Below, piece after piece: positions 43,234 through 52,606 of a stretch of DNA of 64,000 bases. The DNA comes from JAJDXO01 sp965221855. Its GTDB lineage: Bacteria > Pseudomonadota > Alphaproteobacteria > Rhodospirillales > UBA2165. The notes under the pieces are model-generated. The model was not told the DNA's origin, did not search any database, and worked only from the letters and a program-made list of their open reading frames with translations. Position numbers and translations under genes: made by a program. The stretch covers positions 434,001-498,000 of the forward strand of contig CBDCSV010000010.1 of assembly GCA_965221855.1 (NCBI GenBank). The letters are read 5' to 3'. Numbering within the stretch: the stretch's first letter is position 1; each line of letters starts with the position of its first letter.

Positions 43234-44513
43234 GGTAACGTCAAGAGTTATGTGTCAGGGAGACTGGGGTACTGATTCCCTGAGACTTGTTTTCGTGAAT
43301 GAAGACCGCGAAGAGGATGCGGTCCATTGAGGTTTTATCCTTGAAGGTTCCCATGGGCCGGGTTCGTCTGCGAACCTCGCGGAACCTCCGTTCGATGGCA
43401 TTGGTGGTCCTGACCTGCTTTCGCTCGGCGAGGTCCTTGTAGCGGAAGCAGGTGAGCAGGTCGTCGAGGTCGTTGCGCAGGCAGGCGACGGCCTTGGGGT
43501 AGGTATCTTCCCAGGCGTCGGCGAAGCGGCGGGCGGCGGTCTCGGCCTTGCGGCGGTTGGGGGCATTCATGACGGCGTGGACGTCGGCCTTGACGGCCTG
43601 CTGGTCGGCTACGCGGACCTTGTTGAGGATGTTCCTGATTTTGTGCGCCCAGCACCTCTGAACGGGGATGCCGTGATAGACGATCGGCAAGGCGGCGAGC
43701 AGGCCTTGGCCGCCATCAACGCAGATCATCTCAAGGCCCTCGCCGGTGAGGCCGCGGCGGTGCAACGCGGTGAGGAAGCGCTCCCACTCCGCGGCGCTCT
43801 CGCTGGCGGCGAGTTGGAAGTCGATAATCTCCTTCTTGCCGTCGTGCCGTATGCCCAGCGCCACCAGGACCGGCCTCCTGAGCGCGCCGGCGCCGGTCTT
43901 GCAGGCCAGCACCACGCCGTCGAGCATCAGCGCCTTGTAGGCGTTCTTCAGCGGCCGGCGGTGGAATGCGGCGACCGACAGATCGAGGGTCTTGGCGACC
44001 CGGCTCACCGTCGCGGCCGAGACCGGACGCCCGAGCAGGGCAAGCAGGACCTCGCCGACCTTGCGGGTCGAGAGCCCCAGCACGAAGCCGGCCAGGATGG
44101 CGCGGTCGATCTCTGGAGCGCGCCTTGCGTAGCTCTTCAGAACCTCGGTCGGGCAGAAGTGCCGGGTGCGCGGCACGTTGAGCTCGATGTCGCCGAGCTC
44201 GCTGAGCAGGCGGCGCCGGTAGGTGCCGTTGCGCCGGTCGCGCATAGCGCTGCCATCGAGGCCGTCGAGCCAGCGATCCACCGCCTCGGCCATCCGGCCC
44301 TCGATGATCTCGGCCAGCGCCTGGCGGCCAAGCGGGCGATAACCCTCGCCCCAGTCCAATCCGCCTGCTTGCATCTCCTTCACCACCTCAAAGGCTTGTG
44401 GTAGGTTCTCAATCGTTACAGCTTGCTGTGGCATCGGGGTGATCCTTCTTGCGGTTGTCGTAAACCACAGGGAGTACCCCATTCCCAACTGACACATAAA
44501 TTTTTACGTCACC
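43234..44513 (-). mobile_element. IS256-family element nested in IS630 copy
   Basis: A 1280-bp element with imperfect terminal inverted repeats: GGTAACGTCAAGAGTTATGT at the left and GGTGACGTAAAAATTTATGT read inward from the right, both continuing GTCAG and later GGGGTACT. A 9-bp direct repeat GCGTTTCAT lies at 43225-43233 and 44514-44522, the target duplication. Confidence 0.95.
43241..44434 (-). CDS. IS256-family (mutator type) transposase
   Basis: A 397-residue mutator-type DDE transposase. Visible are GRMAEAVDRWLDGLDGS, YRRRLLSELGDIELNVPRTR, SRVAKTLDLSVAAFHRRPL followed by ALMLDGVVLACK (first D), EMICVDGGQGLLAALP (second D), VQRCWAHKIRNILNKV and the C-terminal RTTNAIERRFREVRRRTRPM with the catalytic Glu. 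The ATG at 44434 has AAGGA upstream. The frame is intact. Confidence 0.93.
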   Translation of the reverse strand: MPQQAVTIENLPQAFEVVKEMQAGGLDWGEGYRPLGRQALAEIIEGRMAEAVDRWLDGLDGSAMRDRRNGTYRRRLLSELGDIELNVPRTRHFCPTEVLKSYARRAPEIDRAILAGFVLGLSTRKVGEVLLALLGRPVSAATVSRVAKTLDLSVAAFHRRPLKNAYKALMLDGVVLACKTGAGALRRPVLVALGIRHDGKKEIIDFQLAASESAAEWERFLTALHRRGLTGEGLEMICVDGGQGLLAALPIVYHGIPVQRCWAHKIRNILNKVRVADQQAVKADVHAVMNAPNRRKAETAARRFADAWEDTYPKAVACLRNDLDDLLTCFRYKDLAERKQVRTTNAIERRFREVRRRTRPMGTFKDKTSMDRILFAVFIHENKSQGISTPVSLTHNS

Positions 44514-44518
44514 GCGTT

Positions 44519-45467
44519 TCATATTTTGACGGAAGCGTATCCTGCGTTTTTGAAGTAGTTGGCGCATTGCTGTGGCTCGATGGTGTCGATGAGGCTCCCG
44601 AGATGGCGCCATAAGTCGTCGATCTCCCGCTTCTGGGCGTTTCTCATCCAGTGCTTGATTTGGGCAAAGGTCTGCTCGATGGGATTGAGGTCGGGGGAAT
44701 ATTTGGGCAGGAGCCACAGCTTGGCTCCGGCGGCACGGATGGCGTTTCGCACGGCTTTTGACTTGTGGCTGCCGAGATTGTCCATGATGACGATGTCGCC
44801 GGGCACCAGGGTCGGCACGAGCAGCTGCTCGACGTAGGCGCGGAAGCACACGCCATTGATGGGGCCGTCGAAGACGCAGGGCGCGGTGAACCGGTCGCAG
44901 CGCAGCGCGCCGATGAAGGTCAGGGTGTGCCACCGCCCATGGGGGGCAAAGCCGCGGACCCGCTCCCCTTTCGGCCCCCAGCCGCGCAGCGGGGCCATAT
45001 TGGTCCGGATCCAGGTTTCATCAATGAATACCAGCCGTTCGGGATCAAGCTTTGCCTGCCACGCCTTCCAGCGCCTGCGATGGCGGGCGATGTCCGCGCG
45101 CGCCCGTTCAACGGCGAACAGGGTTTTTTTTAAAGCGCAGCCCTTCACGGCGCAGAAACAGCCATACCGTGCTGTGGGATACCCTGACACCCCGAGCGGC
45201 CAACTCGTCTCTCAACCGATGCAGCGTCAGATGCGGCTCCTGGTCGATCCGGCCGACAATGAACTCCCGATGGGGCTCAAGAACCCGGCGGCGGTGACCG
45301 CCCATCTTGCCGGGCGCAACACTCCCCGTCCGCCGGTAGCGCTGCGACCACTTAACCACGCTCGAAACCGCAACCCCAAACCGAGCCGCTACAGCGCGGC
45401 AACTCTCCCCCGCCAAAACCGCCAAAACAACACGCTCTCGCAAATCAATCGAATAAGGTCTCGCCAT
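44519..45467 (-). CDS. IS630-family transposase B, copy 2
   Basis: Same two-frame transposase as at 24548, on the minus strand. The HTH frame begins at 45467 and the DDE frame ends at 44519; they meet at a run of eight A on the coding strand near 45124-45131. Both frames are complete. The IS256 insertion lies outside them, in the terminus, so transposase could still be made but mobility of this copy is doubtful because an end is split. Confidence 0.9.
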
Positions 45468-45563
45468 GAATGCTGGCCTCCTTGCCCAGCATCCATCTTG
45501 AATCATGGTTCGCCCATACTTGGGAATCCCTAAAATGATTCAATCAATCTCAAATACGCTCTA

Positions 45564-45863
45564 GTCGGCGTCGTCGCCCTGGCCGCCACGACGCCAGCGA
45601 CCGCCAACTGCTATGATGACGCAAACCACTGGAAGATGGTTGAGGAAGGCGCTTGCACCGCAAGAGCGACAGGCTTTACGAATTGCCCCGACCCTTATTG
45701 GGCGTGCCAAAGGGGTGCAGACGGATTTCATCTTGGCGACTGCGCTTACGCAAGGTCATGCACGCAAAATGCACAAGCGCGTAGCGACCAACAAATGCAA
45801 CAATGCTACAATCGTGTATATCAGGCATATACGGCACGGTGGAACGCTTGCAAAAACAGATAG
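45564..45863 (+). pseudogene. 5'-truncated secreted cysteine-rich protein
   Basis: The frame starts at the IS630 junction with VGVVALAATTPATA, the end of a signal peptide, followed by NCYDDANHWKMVEEGACTA and a cysteine-rich mature domain (CPDPYWACQRG, DCAYARSC, QQCYNRVYQAY, NACKNR). The start codon and first residues are missing: element B inserted at the CTAG within the signal-peptide region, and the other flank of the element shows no matching start. Function unknown. Confidence 0.6.
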
Positions 45864-45873
45864 CCGCGCCGCC

Positions 45874-45923
45874 GGCGTCCGGACCGGCCGGATTGGACCG
45901 GCGTCCGGTCCGGCTGGATTGGA
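45874..45923. repeat. Short tandem repeat, 26-bp period
   Basis: Two near-identical 24-bp copies starting GGCGTCCGG at 45874 and 45900, differing at two positions. They follow the truncated secreted protein gene. No function apparent. Confidence 0.6.
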
Positions 45924-46247
45924 AAAGCCCGGGCCGCTAGATCGGGTCATATTTCGACGGAACCACGGCGCGGTTTCGTCCAGGGGAATCGCTTTTGAAG
46001 ATTTCGATGCCAATCTGCCGTCGCCTGCCCCCGCTTCGGTGGGGTAGATGACGGCAATTCACGCTATGTTCACTTCGAGAGCGCACGATGCGGGACATGT
46101 CATGGCTGTTTCAAGGTCCTTTCGGGGTGTAACAGACCTGCGGCCGGGCACGACGGCCCCAAAAGCGATTGCCCTGTCGGTCGGCAGGCGGCTCTTGACA
46201 GCCTGAGTCGGATCGAAGCTGGAACGGATGACACCGAGGGACTCGAG

Positions 46248-48887
46248 TTGCTGGGCTTGGCGTTGGATGGTCCGCGCGCCGGTCCAATTGGCGAGGCGAT
46301 TGTCACACGGCTTGCGAGGTGGTGGCCCGGGGTCACCGAGTGGCAAGAAGACCTGTACACGCAGCTCGGTCGGTGGCAGCCGACGGAGGAACTTGCCCAG
46401 ACGCTACAGCTTGTACTTCAGGGGGACAGCAATCAGCTGGTCGCCTCATCGACTCTCGCGGGGGTTTTTGGAGGAAACCCCGAGGTTGGGTGCCGGCTGA
46501 TCGCACTCACTCACGAGTCCGTGAACCCCTGGGTGACGGCGGCGGCGCTCGATGCACTGAGCCGGGGTTGGCCGTCCGTCGATGGTCTGGACGACTGGCT
46601 GCACGAGGCTGAGCGCTCGCCGAGCATTCAAATTCGAACGGTAGCCACCTTGGCGTTGTACCGGCGTGGTCGGCGAGGTGATGAGGGAAGGGACTCGCTG
46701 CTCGGCGCTTTGGGCACCGGTTGGAGTAGGTTCACGGGCAGCCTCCACGCGGAGATCATGGACGCGCTCGTCACGGACTGGGCGGACGATGGCGAATTGC
46801 AGGACGCCTGTTGGGCCAGCATAGGCAGGCAGGGTCCACGGAAATACGACATCCGCCACGAAAACGCCGAATCGATGCTCATGAGGCTCCATCGGGAAGA
46901 TCCCCGCGTGCCCAGATGGGTACAACAGGAAATAGAAACGCGCGCCCACTTTCCCTTCGGGGGAACACTTCCCGGCCGCGCGCCGCTGGAACCGATCCTG
47001 TCCGAACATGCGAACGTGCGTACGGCCGTCGAGACTTGGTTCGAGGAGGAGAAATTCTCGCATCACGACTACGAGGCTGCGCAGTTGGCGGCGATGCTCA
47101 AGAGCGCCGCGTCCAAGCGGGCAATGCTAAAGCGTGTTGCCGAAACTGGGCAATTTCGGTTCTGGCCGGTGTGGAGCCTGCTACATGGCTGGGGGATCGA
47201 CGATCCCGAGGTTGCCACTGTCCTGGAACCGCTCCCGCGGATTTCTCCCGAAGAAAGGCAGCACATTGCCCATCACGTTCCGGCAATCGTCGGATCGGTC
47301 GACGAGAGCTTTCGGCTGCTTATGGAGATCTGCGACCTCCCGGAGGTCTCGCGCACTGACTTCGTGATAGGAGGGTTCGCCGCCCTCGGGAACGAGATCG
47401 ACGAGGGGAAGGCAGTGTCCGCGATCCTGCCTCATGTCAGAAAGTCTTCAGCGATGTTCCTGGGCGAAGACGGGCTAATCACCCGGTTTCACGCTGATCC
47501 CCGCGTGAGGGCTTTCGCGTTGGAGCGATTGCGGGAGCCATCGCCCCCTCTAGTGGCAATGGCAGGCGTCTACGCCGCCGACACCGAAATCGCACCGTTG
47601 ATACTGCAGCGTGCGGCTCCGCTGCCGACGGTGTTTCGCCGATACATTGCAAGGAGGGCAAGCCAACGCTTCGATGACGAGGCGATGCAGCAAATGCTGC
47701 AACAGTGCGAACTGGAGACGGACAAACATGCAATGGTCCAGGCGACCATCGGTCTTTCCCATGCAGCGCTCGCAACACCCGGTGAGGCCCAGGCGAGAGC
47801 CGAAGTCCTGCGCGCACAACTGCACACGACCGGGCCCGACTTCGACCAGCGGCGCATTGCGGCCTTCGGCGGCTTGCTGGCCCTTGGGCGCAGCGATGTC
47901 TTCGCAAGTGCGAAGGAGGAACGGGACGGCGAGGCCCTTAGAATCGACCTCGTGGGGCAGGTTAGGAACTACGCACCGGTTCTGGAACTGGCGACGGAAC
48001 GATGGGCGGAGCTGGAAACGGCGACGGCGGGCTCTCCAATTAGTCGCCTTAGCCGAGAGAACGACGACTTTGCCGGCTTCTGGAGGGCGTTTGCTCCCTA
48101 CTTAAGCCGCTCATCCCTCTTGAGTAAGAGATTCCTCGAATACTGCGACGACGAGTCCGTGGTGCTGGAGGCACCCGGGCTGGTGGCGCTGTCACGGCTC
48201 AGACCCGGCAGCTCGCTGCTGCTGGATTGCTGCAAACGAGCTTTGGCCGGGGAGTTCGACGCGCGGAAACAGACTCCCTTGGATGCTGTCCGAACCACCG
48301 TCGTCGCATCGAAATGCCTGGCTGCGCACTTCTCCGAAGATTCGTCCGCCATCGCAGCGATTGTGGCGTCCAACGAGAGGCTGCGGCCGGAGGGAGGCGC
48401 ACTGGTCGGATTGGCATCCCACTGGCCGGATCATGAGGTAGTAGTACGCGAATACCGAAATCTTGTGGAGGGACAGGGAAGGTCCGGGCTGCCTGTCTGC
48501 GCCCAACTTTGGCTTCTGAGTGTACAGGGAACACGCGAACAGGTCGCCACGGCCCTTGCTTGGTTCGTCACAAGACCCGAGGCGAGTCCATGGGATTTCC
48601 CCGAGGATGCGTTGGAAGCATTCCGTGCGCGACTAAAGCGAGATCCCGAGGTTGAAGAGACCCTTGCACAACTCGCCAGGGACAATGATGAACCAAGTGT
48701 TCGGGCATCGACTGTCCGGCTGTTGGCGTCGATGTCGACAAGTCAAAGCCAGGACTTAGCAGAAGAGTTGCTGGCAGCCGAGTGTCGGCGATCGGGGCCA
48801 CCACGGTTCGCGCTGGACATTCTCACCAATCGCATCCGGCCAGCAAAGGAACTCATGCGCGATGTGTTGAGGACGTCCAACAGTTAG
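46248..48887 (+). CDS. Large HEAT-like helical-repeat protein, N-terminus probably missing
   Basis: An 879-codon frame rich in alternating helices of 30-40 residues, e.g. SVNPWVTAAALDALSRGWPS, IQIRTVATLALYRRGRRG, ADPRVRAFALERLREPSPPL and EPSVRASTVRLLASMSTS, resembling HEAT/ARM-type solenoids. I recognise no catalytic motif. The only start is a TTG at 46248 without a good ribosome site, and conserved-looking sequence (RQAALDSLSRIEAG) extends upstream in frame to about 46170 without an ATG. The gene therefore looks 5'-truncated. Long HEAT-like C-termini are common in NACHT/STAND defence ATPases, so this could be the sensor part of one, but that is speculative. Confidence 0.5.
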   Translation: MLGLALDGPRAGPIGEAIVTRLARWWPGVTEWQEDLYTQLGRWQPTEELAQTLQLVLQGDSNQLVASSTLAGVFGGNPEVGCRLIALTHESVNPWVTAAALDALSRGWPSVDGLDDWLHEAERSPSIQIRTVATLALYRRGRRGDEGRDSLLGALGTGWSRFTGSLHAEIMDALVTDWADDGELQDACWASIGRQGPRKYDIRHENAESMLMRLHREDPRVPRWVQQEIETRAHFPFGGTLPGRAPLEPILSEHANVRTAVETWFEEEKFSHHDYEAAQLAAMLKSAASKRAMLKRVAETGQFRFWPVWSLLHGWGIDDPEVATVLEPLPRISPEERQHIAHHVPAIVGSVDESFRLLMEICDLPEVSRTDFVIGGFAALGNEIDEGKAVSAILPHVRKSSAMFLGEDGLITRFHADPRVRAFALERLREPSPPLVAMAGVYAADTEIAPLILQRAAPLPTVFRRYIARRASQRFDDEAMQQMLQQCELETDKHAMVQATIGLSHAALATPGEAQARAEVLRAQLHTTGPDFDQRRIAAFGGLLALGRSDVFASAKEERDGEALRIDLVGQVRNYAPVLELATERWAELETATAGSPISRLSRENDDFAGFWRAFAPYLSRSSLLSKRFLEYCDDESVVLEAPGLVALSRLRPGSSLLLDCCKRALAGEFDARKQTPLDAVRTTVVASKCLAAHFSEDSSAIAAIVASNERLRPEGGALVGLASHWPDHEVVVREYRNLVEGQGRSGLPVCAQLWLLSVQGTREQVATALAWFVTRPEASPWDFPEDALEAFRARLKRDPEVEETLAQLARDNDEPSVRASTVRLLASMSTSQSQDLAEELLAAECRRSGPPRFALDILTNRIRPAKELMRDVLRTSNS

Positions 48888-49595
48888 GTCGGCACAGGTC
48901 AACAGATACACGGTCCGTACCCAGGTGCAGACTGCCGCGCGCCATGCCCACCTCGCAAGAAATTCCATCCAGACCACTGCGGCACGGATCACTGGGAGCA
49001 TCGATGGAAATCCATCGGGAGAACAGGAACCCGGGAAATCGTCGCTGCCCGAGTAAGTCCGATCAACGCTCGGACCCACATGTCATACCGAATGAAATCG
49101 ATCATGGCATTTCTGGTGCGGTAGAAGATTCCATCGCCAATACTGGCAAGCTTGCCGTGGCGGCGGTCTCGAGCGGAATTCGGATGCGGTGCACCACGAG
49201 GGGAGTAGCCGGGGGATAGTCAACACGGGAAATAGTATGGGAGCGCATGTCAGTCGGTCTCTGTCGGTCATGTCAGGGTGAAAACCGGCCAATAAGTGCG
49301 GAAAAGCCAGCTAAATTCATAAACTGGCGTAGACTAGCGCAGACAGGCGTAGGTATACACTGGATGTTTGTGGAACATCTGGGTACCGAGTTGTTCGTCA
49401 GGCGAAGCAGCGGGGTCGCGCTTACCCCCGGCCGGCAACCTGTACGCCCGTAAGGTGAGCCGCATCGTCAGGGACCTGAGAAAGGTCACAGTCAAGGTGC
49501 GGAGGTAGAACCCGGCCCCGAACCCTAATCCGGACCCCCGTGCCGCAAGGCGGGGCGGCCGGTTGCGGCGCGCCCGCCGGCTGGATGTATGAAAG
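48888..49595. other. Intergenic region, no gene recognised
   Basis: A 708-bp stretch between the HEAT-like gene and the ankyrin gene. Short open frames exist on both strands but none has a ribosome site, signal peptide or familiar motif. Around 49330-49360 there is a GGCGTAGAC/GGCGTAGGT short repeat. It may contain decayed accessory DNA near the integrase. Confidence 0.4.
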
Positions 49596-50450
49596 CTACC
49601 GGAACCGTACGTCATCAAGACGCCGATAGGCGTCCGTGTTCTCTAATTTGCTGTTGCCTTTAGCCAGATCGAAGGGGGTCCGGCCGCGTTCGTCCCGCGC
49701 TTCAATGTCCGCCCCGACGTCAAGCAAGGCATTGACGGTTTCCGCAGCGGCGCGCAGCGCCGCCCAGTGCAGCGGGGCCCGGCCACGCTCGTCACGCGCC
49801 GCGGGGTCCGCCCCGGCGTCAAGCAAGGCGTTGACGGCTTCGGCTGCGCCGACCACCGCCGCCCAGTGCAGCGGGGTCAGGCCGCGTTTGGTTCGCGCTT
49901 CGATGTTCGCCCCGGCGTGAAGCAAGGCATCGATGATCTCGGTAGCGCCAGCCGCCGCTGCTGCGTGCAGCGCGGTCCAGTCGTTTTTGGTTCGTGCTTC
50001 GATGTCCGCCCCGGCGCGAAGCAAGGCGTTGACGGTCTCCGCGGTATCATTAATAGCCGCCACGTGCAGCGGGGTCCGACCGATTTCATCTCGCACCGCA
50101 GGGTCCGCTTCAGCGTGAAGCAAGGTGTTGACAATCTCGGCGTTGCCATAAATAGCCGCCACGTGCAGCGGGGTCATGCCGCCTACGTTTCGCGCTTCAA
50201 TGTCCGCCCCGGCGCCAAGCAAGGCATTTACGGTCTCGGCGTTGCCATAAATAGCCGCCACGTACAGCGGGGTCCGGCCGCCTTCAGCTCGCGCTTCAAT
50301 GTCCGCACCGGTGTCAAGGCACCGCTCCACATCCGCGCCGGTGGCGGCCTCGAAGAATCCCTTCGTGTTCCACGACGCGCACTCGGGTTGCGCATGGGCC
50401 GGGCCGGTCAGGGCCAAGGCAAGCGCACCGGCGGCAAGCAGTCGAAGCAT
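49596..50450 (-). CDS. Secreted ankyrin-repeat protein
   Basis: A 284-residue protein with a signal peptide (MLRLLAAGALALALTGPAHA) and about seven ankyrin repeats of 33 residues from residue 40 to the end, each of the form GRTPLHVAAxxGxAExVNALLxAGADIEARD. Exported ankyrin proteins in bacteria often interact with host or predator proteins, and they are frequent in symbionts. The repeats are highly similar to each other, which suggests recent internal duplication. It is 32 bp downstream of the integrase gene on the opposite end of the same strand. Cell location and partner are unknown. Confidence 0.9.
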   Translation of the reverse strand: MLRLLAAGALALALTGPAHAQPECASWNTKGFFEAATGADVERCLDTGADIEARAEGGRTPLYVAAIYGNAETVNALLGAGADIEARNVGGMTPLHVAAIYGNAEIVNTLLHAEADPAVRDEIGRTPLHVAAINDTAETVNALLRAGADIEARTKNDWTALHAAAAAGATEIIDALLHAGANIEARTKRGLTPLHWAAVVGAAEAVNALLDAGADPAARDERGRAPLHWAALRAAAETVNALLDVGADIEARDERGRTPFDLAKGNSKLENTDAYRRLDDVRFR

Positions 50451-50482
50451 GGAGGGTCCTTTCGGTCTATTCGGTTGAACGC

Positions 50483-51775
50483 CTATGTCGAGGCCGTCGA
50501 ACGATCCGGCTGCGGAACCGGCACCGGGGCGGGGATGCCGGCGTGGATCAATTCATCGATGCGGTCGGCGACCCTCTGAGCCGCGTCGCGAAGCTGGTCC
50601 ATGGTCCAGTCGGCGGCGTAGCCCTCGGTCACGTCCTGGGGCCGGGCGTGGTTGACCAGCCGCTTGGTCAGGCTCTGGGGCAGCATGAGATCGCGGTCGG
50701 CGACGGTGATGAAACAGTTGCGCAGCGCGTGGAACCAGAACTTCGCCCCGCCTTCCTCGCCGATGCGCGCGTTCAGGTGCTGCATGCCTGCGAGATGGCC
50801 GCTCCCGGACCCGGCATTGTCCGAGGGAAAGACCCAGCCCCGGCTCTTCTCGGGAAAGCGGTCCCGCTCGGCGAGGCGGCGTTCGAGGATGGCGGCGAGC
50901 TGGCGGGTGATGGGGAACGCAAGCGGCGCGCCGGTCTTGGTGTCCTCGATGCGGAGCTTCATCGCGGCCATGTCGACGCGCGCCCATTCGAGCCCGAACA
51001 CTTCCGCCCGGCGCATGCCGGTATAGAGGCCGAAGCGGAAGGCGTCGCGCGCGACCGGGTTGCGCACGCCGTTCTCGATGCCCCGGTGCCAGCGCGGCAA
51101 TATCTCGGCCGGCGGCTGGATGATGCGCCGGCGCTGGCGATGGGGCCGCCCGCCCGCGGCGCGCCATTGGTCGACCGGGTTGTGCAGCCCCTCGAAATCG
51201 ATGCATTGGCGGCGGTAGAGCACACCCAGCATCTTCACCGCGTTGTTGGCCTGCACCCAGCCGGCCTGCTCGGTGAGGCGCTGGAAGCGCTGTTCCACGT
51301 CCTGACGCCCGATGGTCTCGAGGGACCGGTCGAGCCAGTCGCCTAAGTCCCTGTGGATGGTGGCACGGTAGACGGCAAGCGTGCTGTCCTTTCGCGCCGG
51401 CCCGGCGGCGAGGTAGTCGTCGAAAGCCTCGCGCAGCGTGGGAACGGAACGGCTGCGGGCGCGGCCCGCAGCCGGGTCCTCACCGGCGGCGACCTTGCCC
51501 AGCGTCTCCTGGGCCATGCGGCGCGCCTGATCGGCGGTCACCCGTCCGTGGCGCCCGAGGACGAGGCGCCGGTTGGCGGCCTTGCGCCCGCCGCCGTGGG
51601 CGCGGTAGTTAACGAGGTAGGAGCGTACGCCCGAAGGCTGGACGCGAAGACCGAAACCGGTCACGCGGTCGTCCCATGCGATGTAGGGCTTCTCGGCGGG
51701 TTTGAGGGCATCGACGTTGCGCTTGTTGAGGGTGATCTTGAGGTTGGCGGTTCGCTTGCCGGATTGTGTTGACAT
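50483..51775 (-). CDS. Tyrosine recombinase/phage-type integrase
   Basis: A 430-residue integrase with the DUF4102-type N-terminal arm-binding domain (LNKRNVDALKPAEKPYIAWD, GFGLRVQPSGVRSYLVNYR), a core-binding helical domain around residues 110-210, and the catalytic domain: first Arg in YTGMRRAEVFGLEW, HxLR in FHALRNCFITVA and the nucleophile Tyr after NHARPQDVTEGYAA. All catalytic residues are present. Start at ATG 51775 (an in-frame start at 51802 is possible). It marks the surrounding region as a genomic island; no att site or adjoining tRNA is visible. Confidence 0.9.
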   Translation of the reverse strand: MSTQSGKRTANLKITLNKRNVDALKPAEKPYIAWDDRVTGFGLRVQPSGVRSYLVNYRAHGGGRKAANRRLVLGRHGRVTADQARRMAQETLGKVAAGEDPAAGRARSRSVPTLREAFDDYLAAGPARKDSTLAVYRATIHRDLGDWLDRSLETIGRQDVEQRFQRLTEQAGWVQANNAVKMLGVLYRRQCIDFEGLHNPVDQWRAAGGRPHRQRRRIIQPPAEILPRWHRGIENGVRNPVARDAFRFGLYTGMRRAEVFGLEWARVDMAAMKLRIEDTKTGAPLAFPITRQLAAILERRLAERDRFPEKSRGWVFPSDNAGSGSGHLAGMQHLNARIGEEGGAKFWFHALRNCFITVADRDLMLPQSLTKRLVNHARPQDVTEGYAADWTMDQLRDAAQRVADRIDELIHAGIPAPVPVPQPDRSTAST

Positions 51776-51955
51776 ATTGAGACCTTTTGAAACATTCGCC
51801 AAAAAATCACCATATGGATCAACACATGAAAGTCAACCAGCGGGTCCGGCAGCGCAGCTGTGTCCAGGCCGGCTTGCCAGAATCCTGTGGAAAACCGCTG
51901 AAATACATCATTTTATCGCAACAGTGCGCATCTCCGCACAGCTAGGCGCAATTGA

Positions 51956-51982
51956 ACTATTGAAACGATCTATTTCAATAGT
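51956..51982. promoter_or_regulatory. Inverted repeat upstream of integrase
   Basis: A perfect 10-bp inverted repeat ACTATTGAAA / TTTCAATAGT with a 7-bp centre, about 180 bp upstream of the integrase start and immediately next to the MITE. It could be an operator or part of an att-like region. Confidence 0.45.
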
Positions 51983-51985
51983 GTA

Positions 51986-52045
51986 GAGCCGATTCACATG
52001 GTTTGTCGGCATCGCAAGGCGATTCCGACAATCCATGATCGGCTC
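51986..52045. mobile_element. 60-bp palindromic MITE (TA target)
   Basis: A near-complete palindrome of 60 bp starting GAGCCGAT and ending ATCGGCTC, flanked on both sides by TA (51984-51985 and 52046-52047). Internal arms (CATGG, TTGTCGG, ATCGC) also pair. It has no coding capacity. The TA target and GAG tip are shared with the IS630 elements, so it is probably mobilised by an IS630-type transposase. Confidence 0.75.
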
Positions 52046-52307
52046 TAGGCCTGGGCTCCCACATCATTCAGCGACTATTCACGCTCGAGCGGAACAGCGC
52101 CGGTAAATTCCGAATTTCAACGAATTGGAACAAGCTGACTTTCAGCCAAGAATAGGTAGCATTTTTTGCCTTCAGGCTTGATGTTGAAATTGCTTGCCTG
52201 TGGATCCCGCAGCATCGCCCGCCGTCCTCCGCCGGAACGTAGCGATCCGCCGGCGCGGGACCGTCGCGCCTGTAGCCCTCACCAAAGGAACAGGATAGGG
52301 TTCGAAC

Positions 52308-52529
52308 ATGACCAAGGCGCTGCATAAACAGGGTTCCACCGCGACGGTCGCCGCGAACGGCCGGCTCGCGGAAGCCGCGCACTTGCAGGCGATCGAGGGC
52401 AATCCGCTGACGGCGGAAGAGATCGCCATGTTCAAGATGTTCGAGCGCGACGGATGGCCGCCCGAGCGGCGCCGCGCCCATATCCTGCGCCGGATCAAGG
52501 ACCGCGGCCGCACCGCCGCGGCGGAATGA
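52308..52529 (+). CDS. Small hypothetical protein
   Basis: A 73-residue, charged, helical protein (RLAEAAHLQAIEGNPLTAEE, FKMFERDGWPPERRRAHILR) without membrane or signal sequence. I do not recognise the family with certainty. The helical EGNPLT segment recalls VbhA-type antitoxins, but the inhibitory S/TxxxEG serine or threonine is not in place and no Fic gene is nearby. It lies between the MITE and an IS630 element. Confidence 0.5.
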   Translation: MTKALHKQGSTATVAANGRLAEAAHLQAIEGNPLTAEEIAMFKMFERDGWPPERRRAHILRRIKDRGRTAAAE

Positions 52530-52606
52530 CGCTCCCCAACAGGAGCGCCACCATCGACAACAGGCAGACCATCATCGCCGGCATGCCGATGCGGCCTCGA
52601 AGACTA

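Larger units (their letters stand above)
43223..45561 (-). mobile_element. IS630-family element B, copy 2, interrupted by IS256-family element
   Basis: Flanked by TA at 43221-43222 and 45562-45563 (CTAG target). The left terminus GAGCGTTTCAT is split from the rest of the element by an IS256-family insertion at 43234-44513 with a 9-bp target duplication. Subtracting that element and one duplication leaves exactly 1050 bp, the length of the other B copies. Confidence 0.95.

Noticed and set aside
52308..52529. VbhA-like antitoxin of a Fic toxin pair
   Set aside because: The inhibitory S/TxxxE motif lacks the Ser/Thr and no Fic-domain gene is adjacent.
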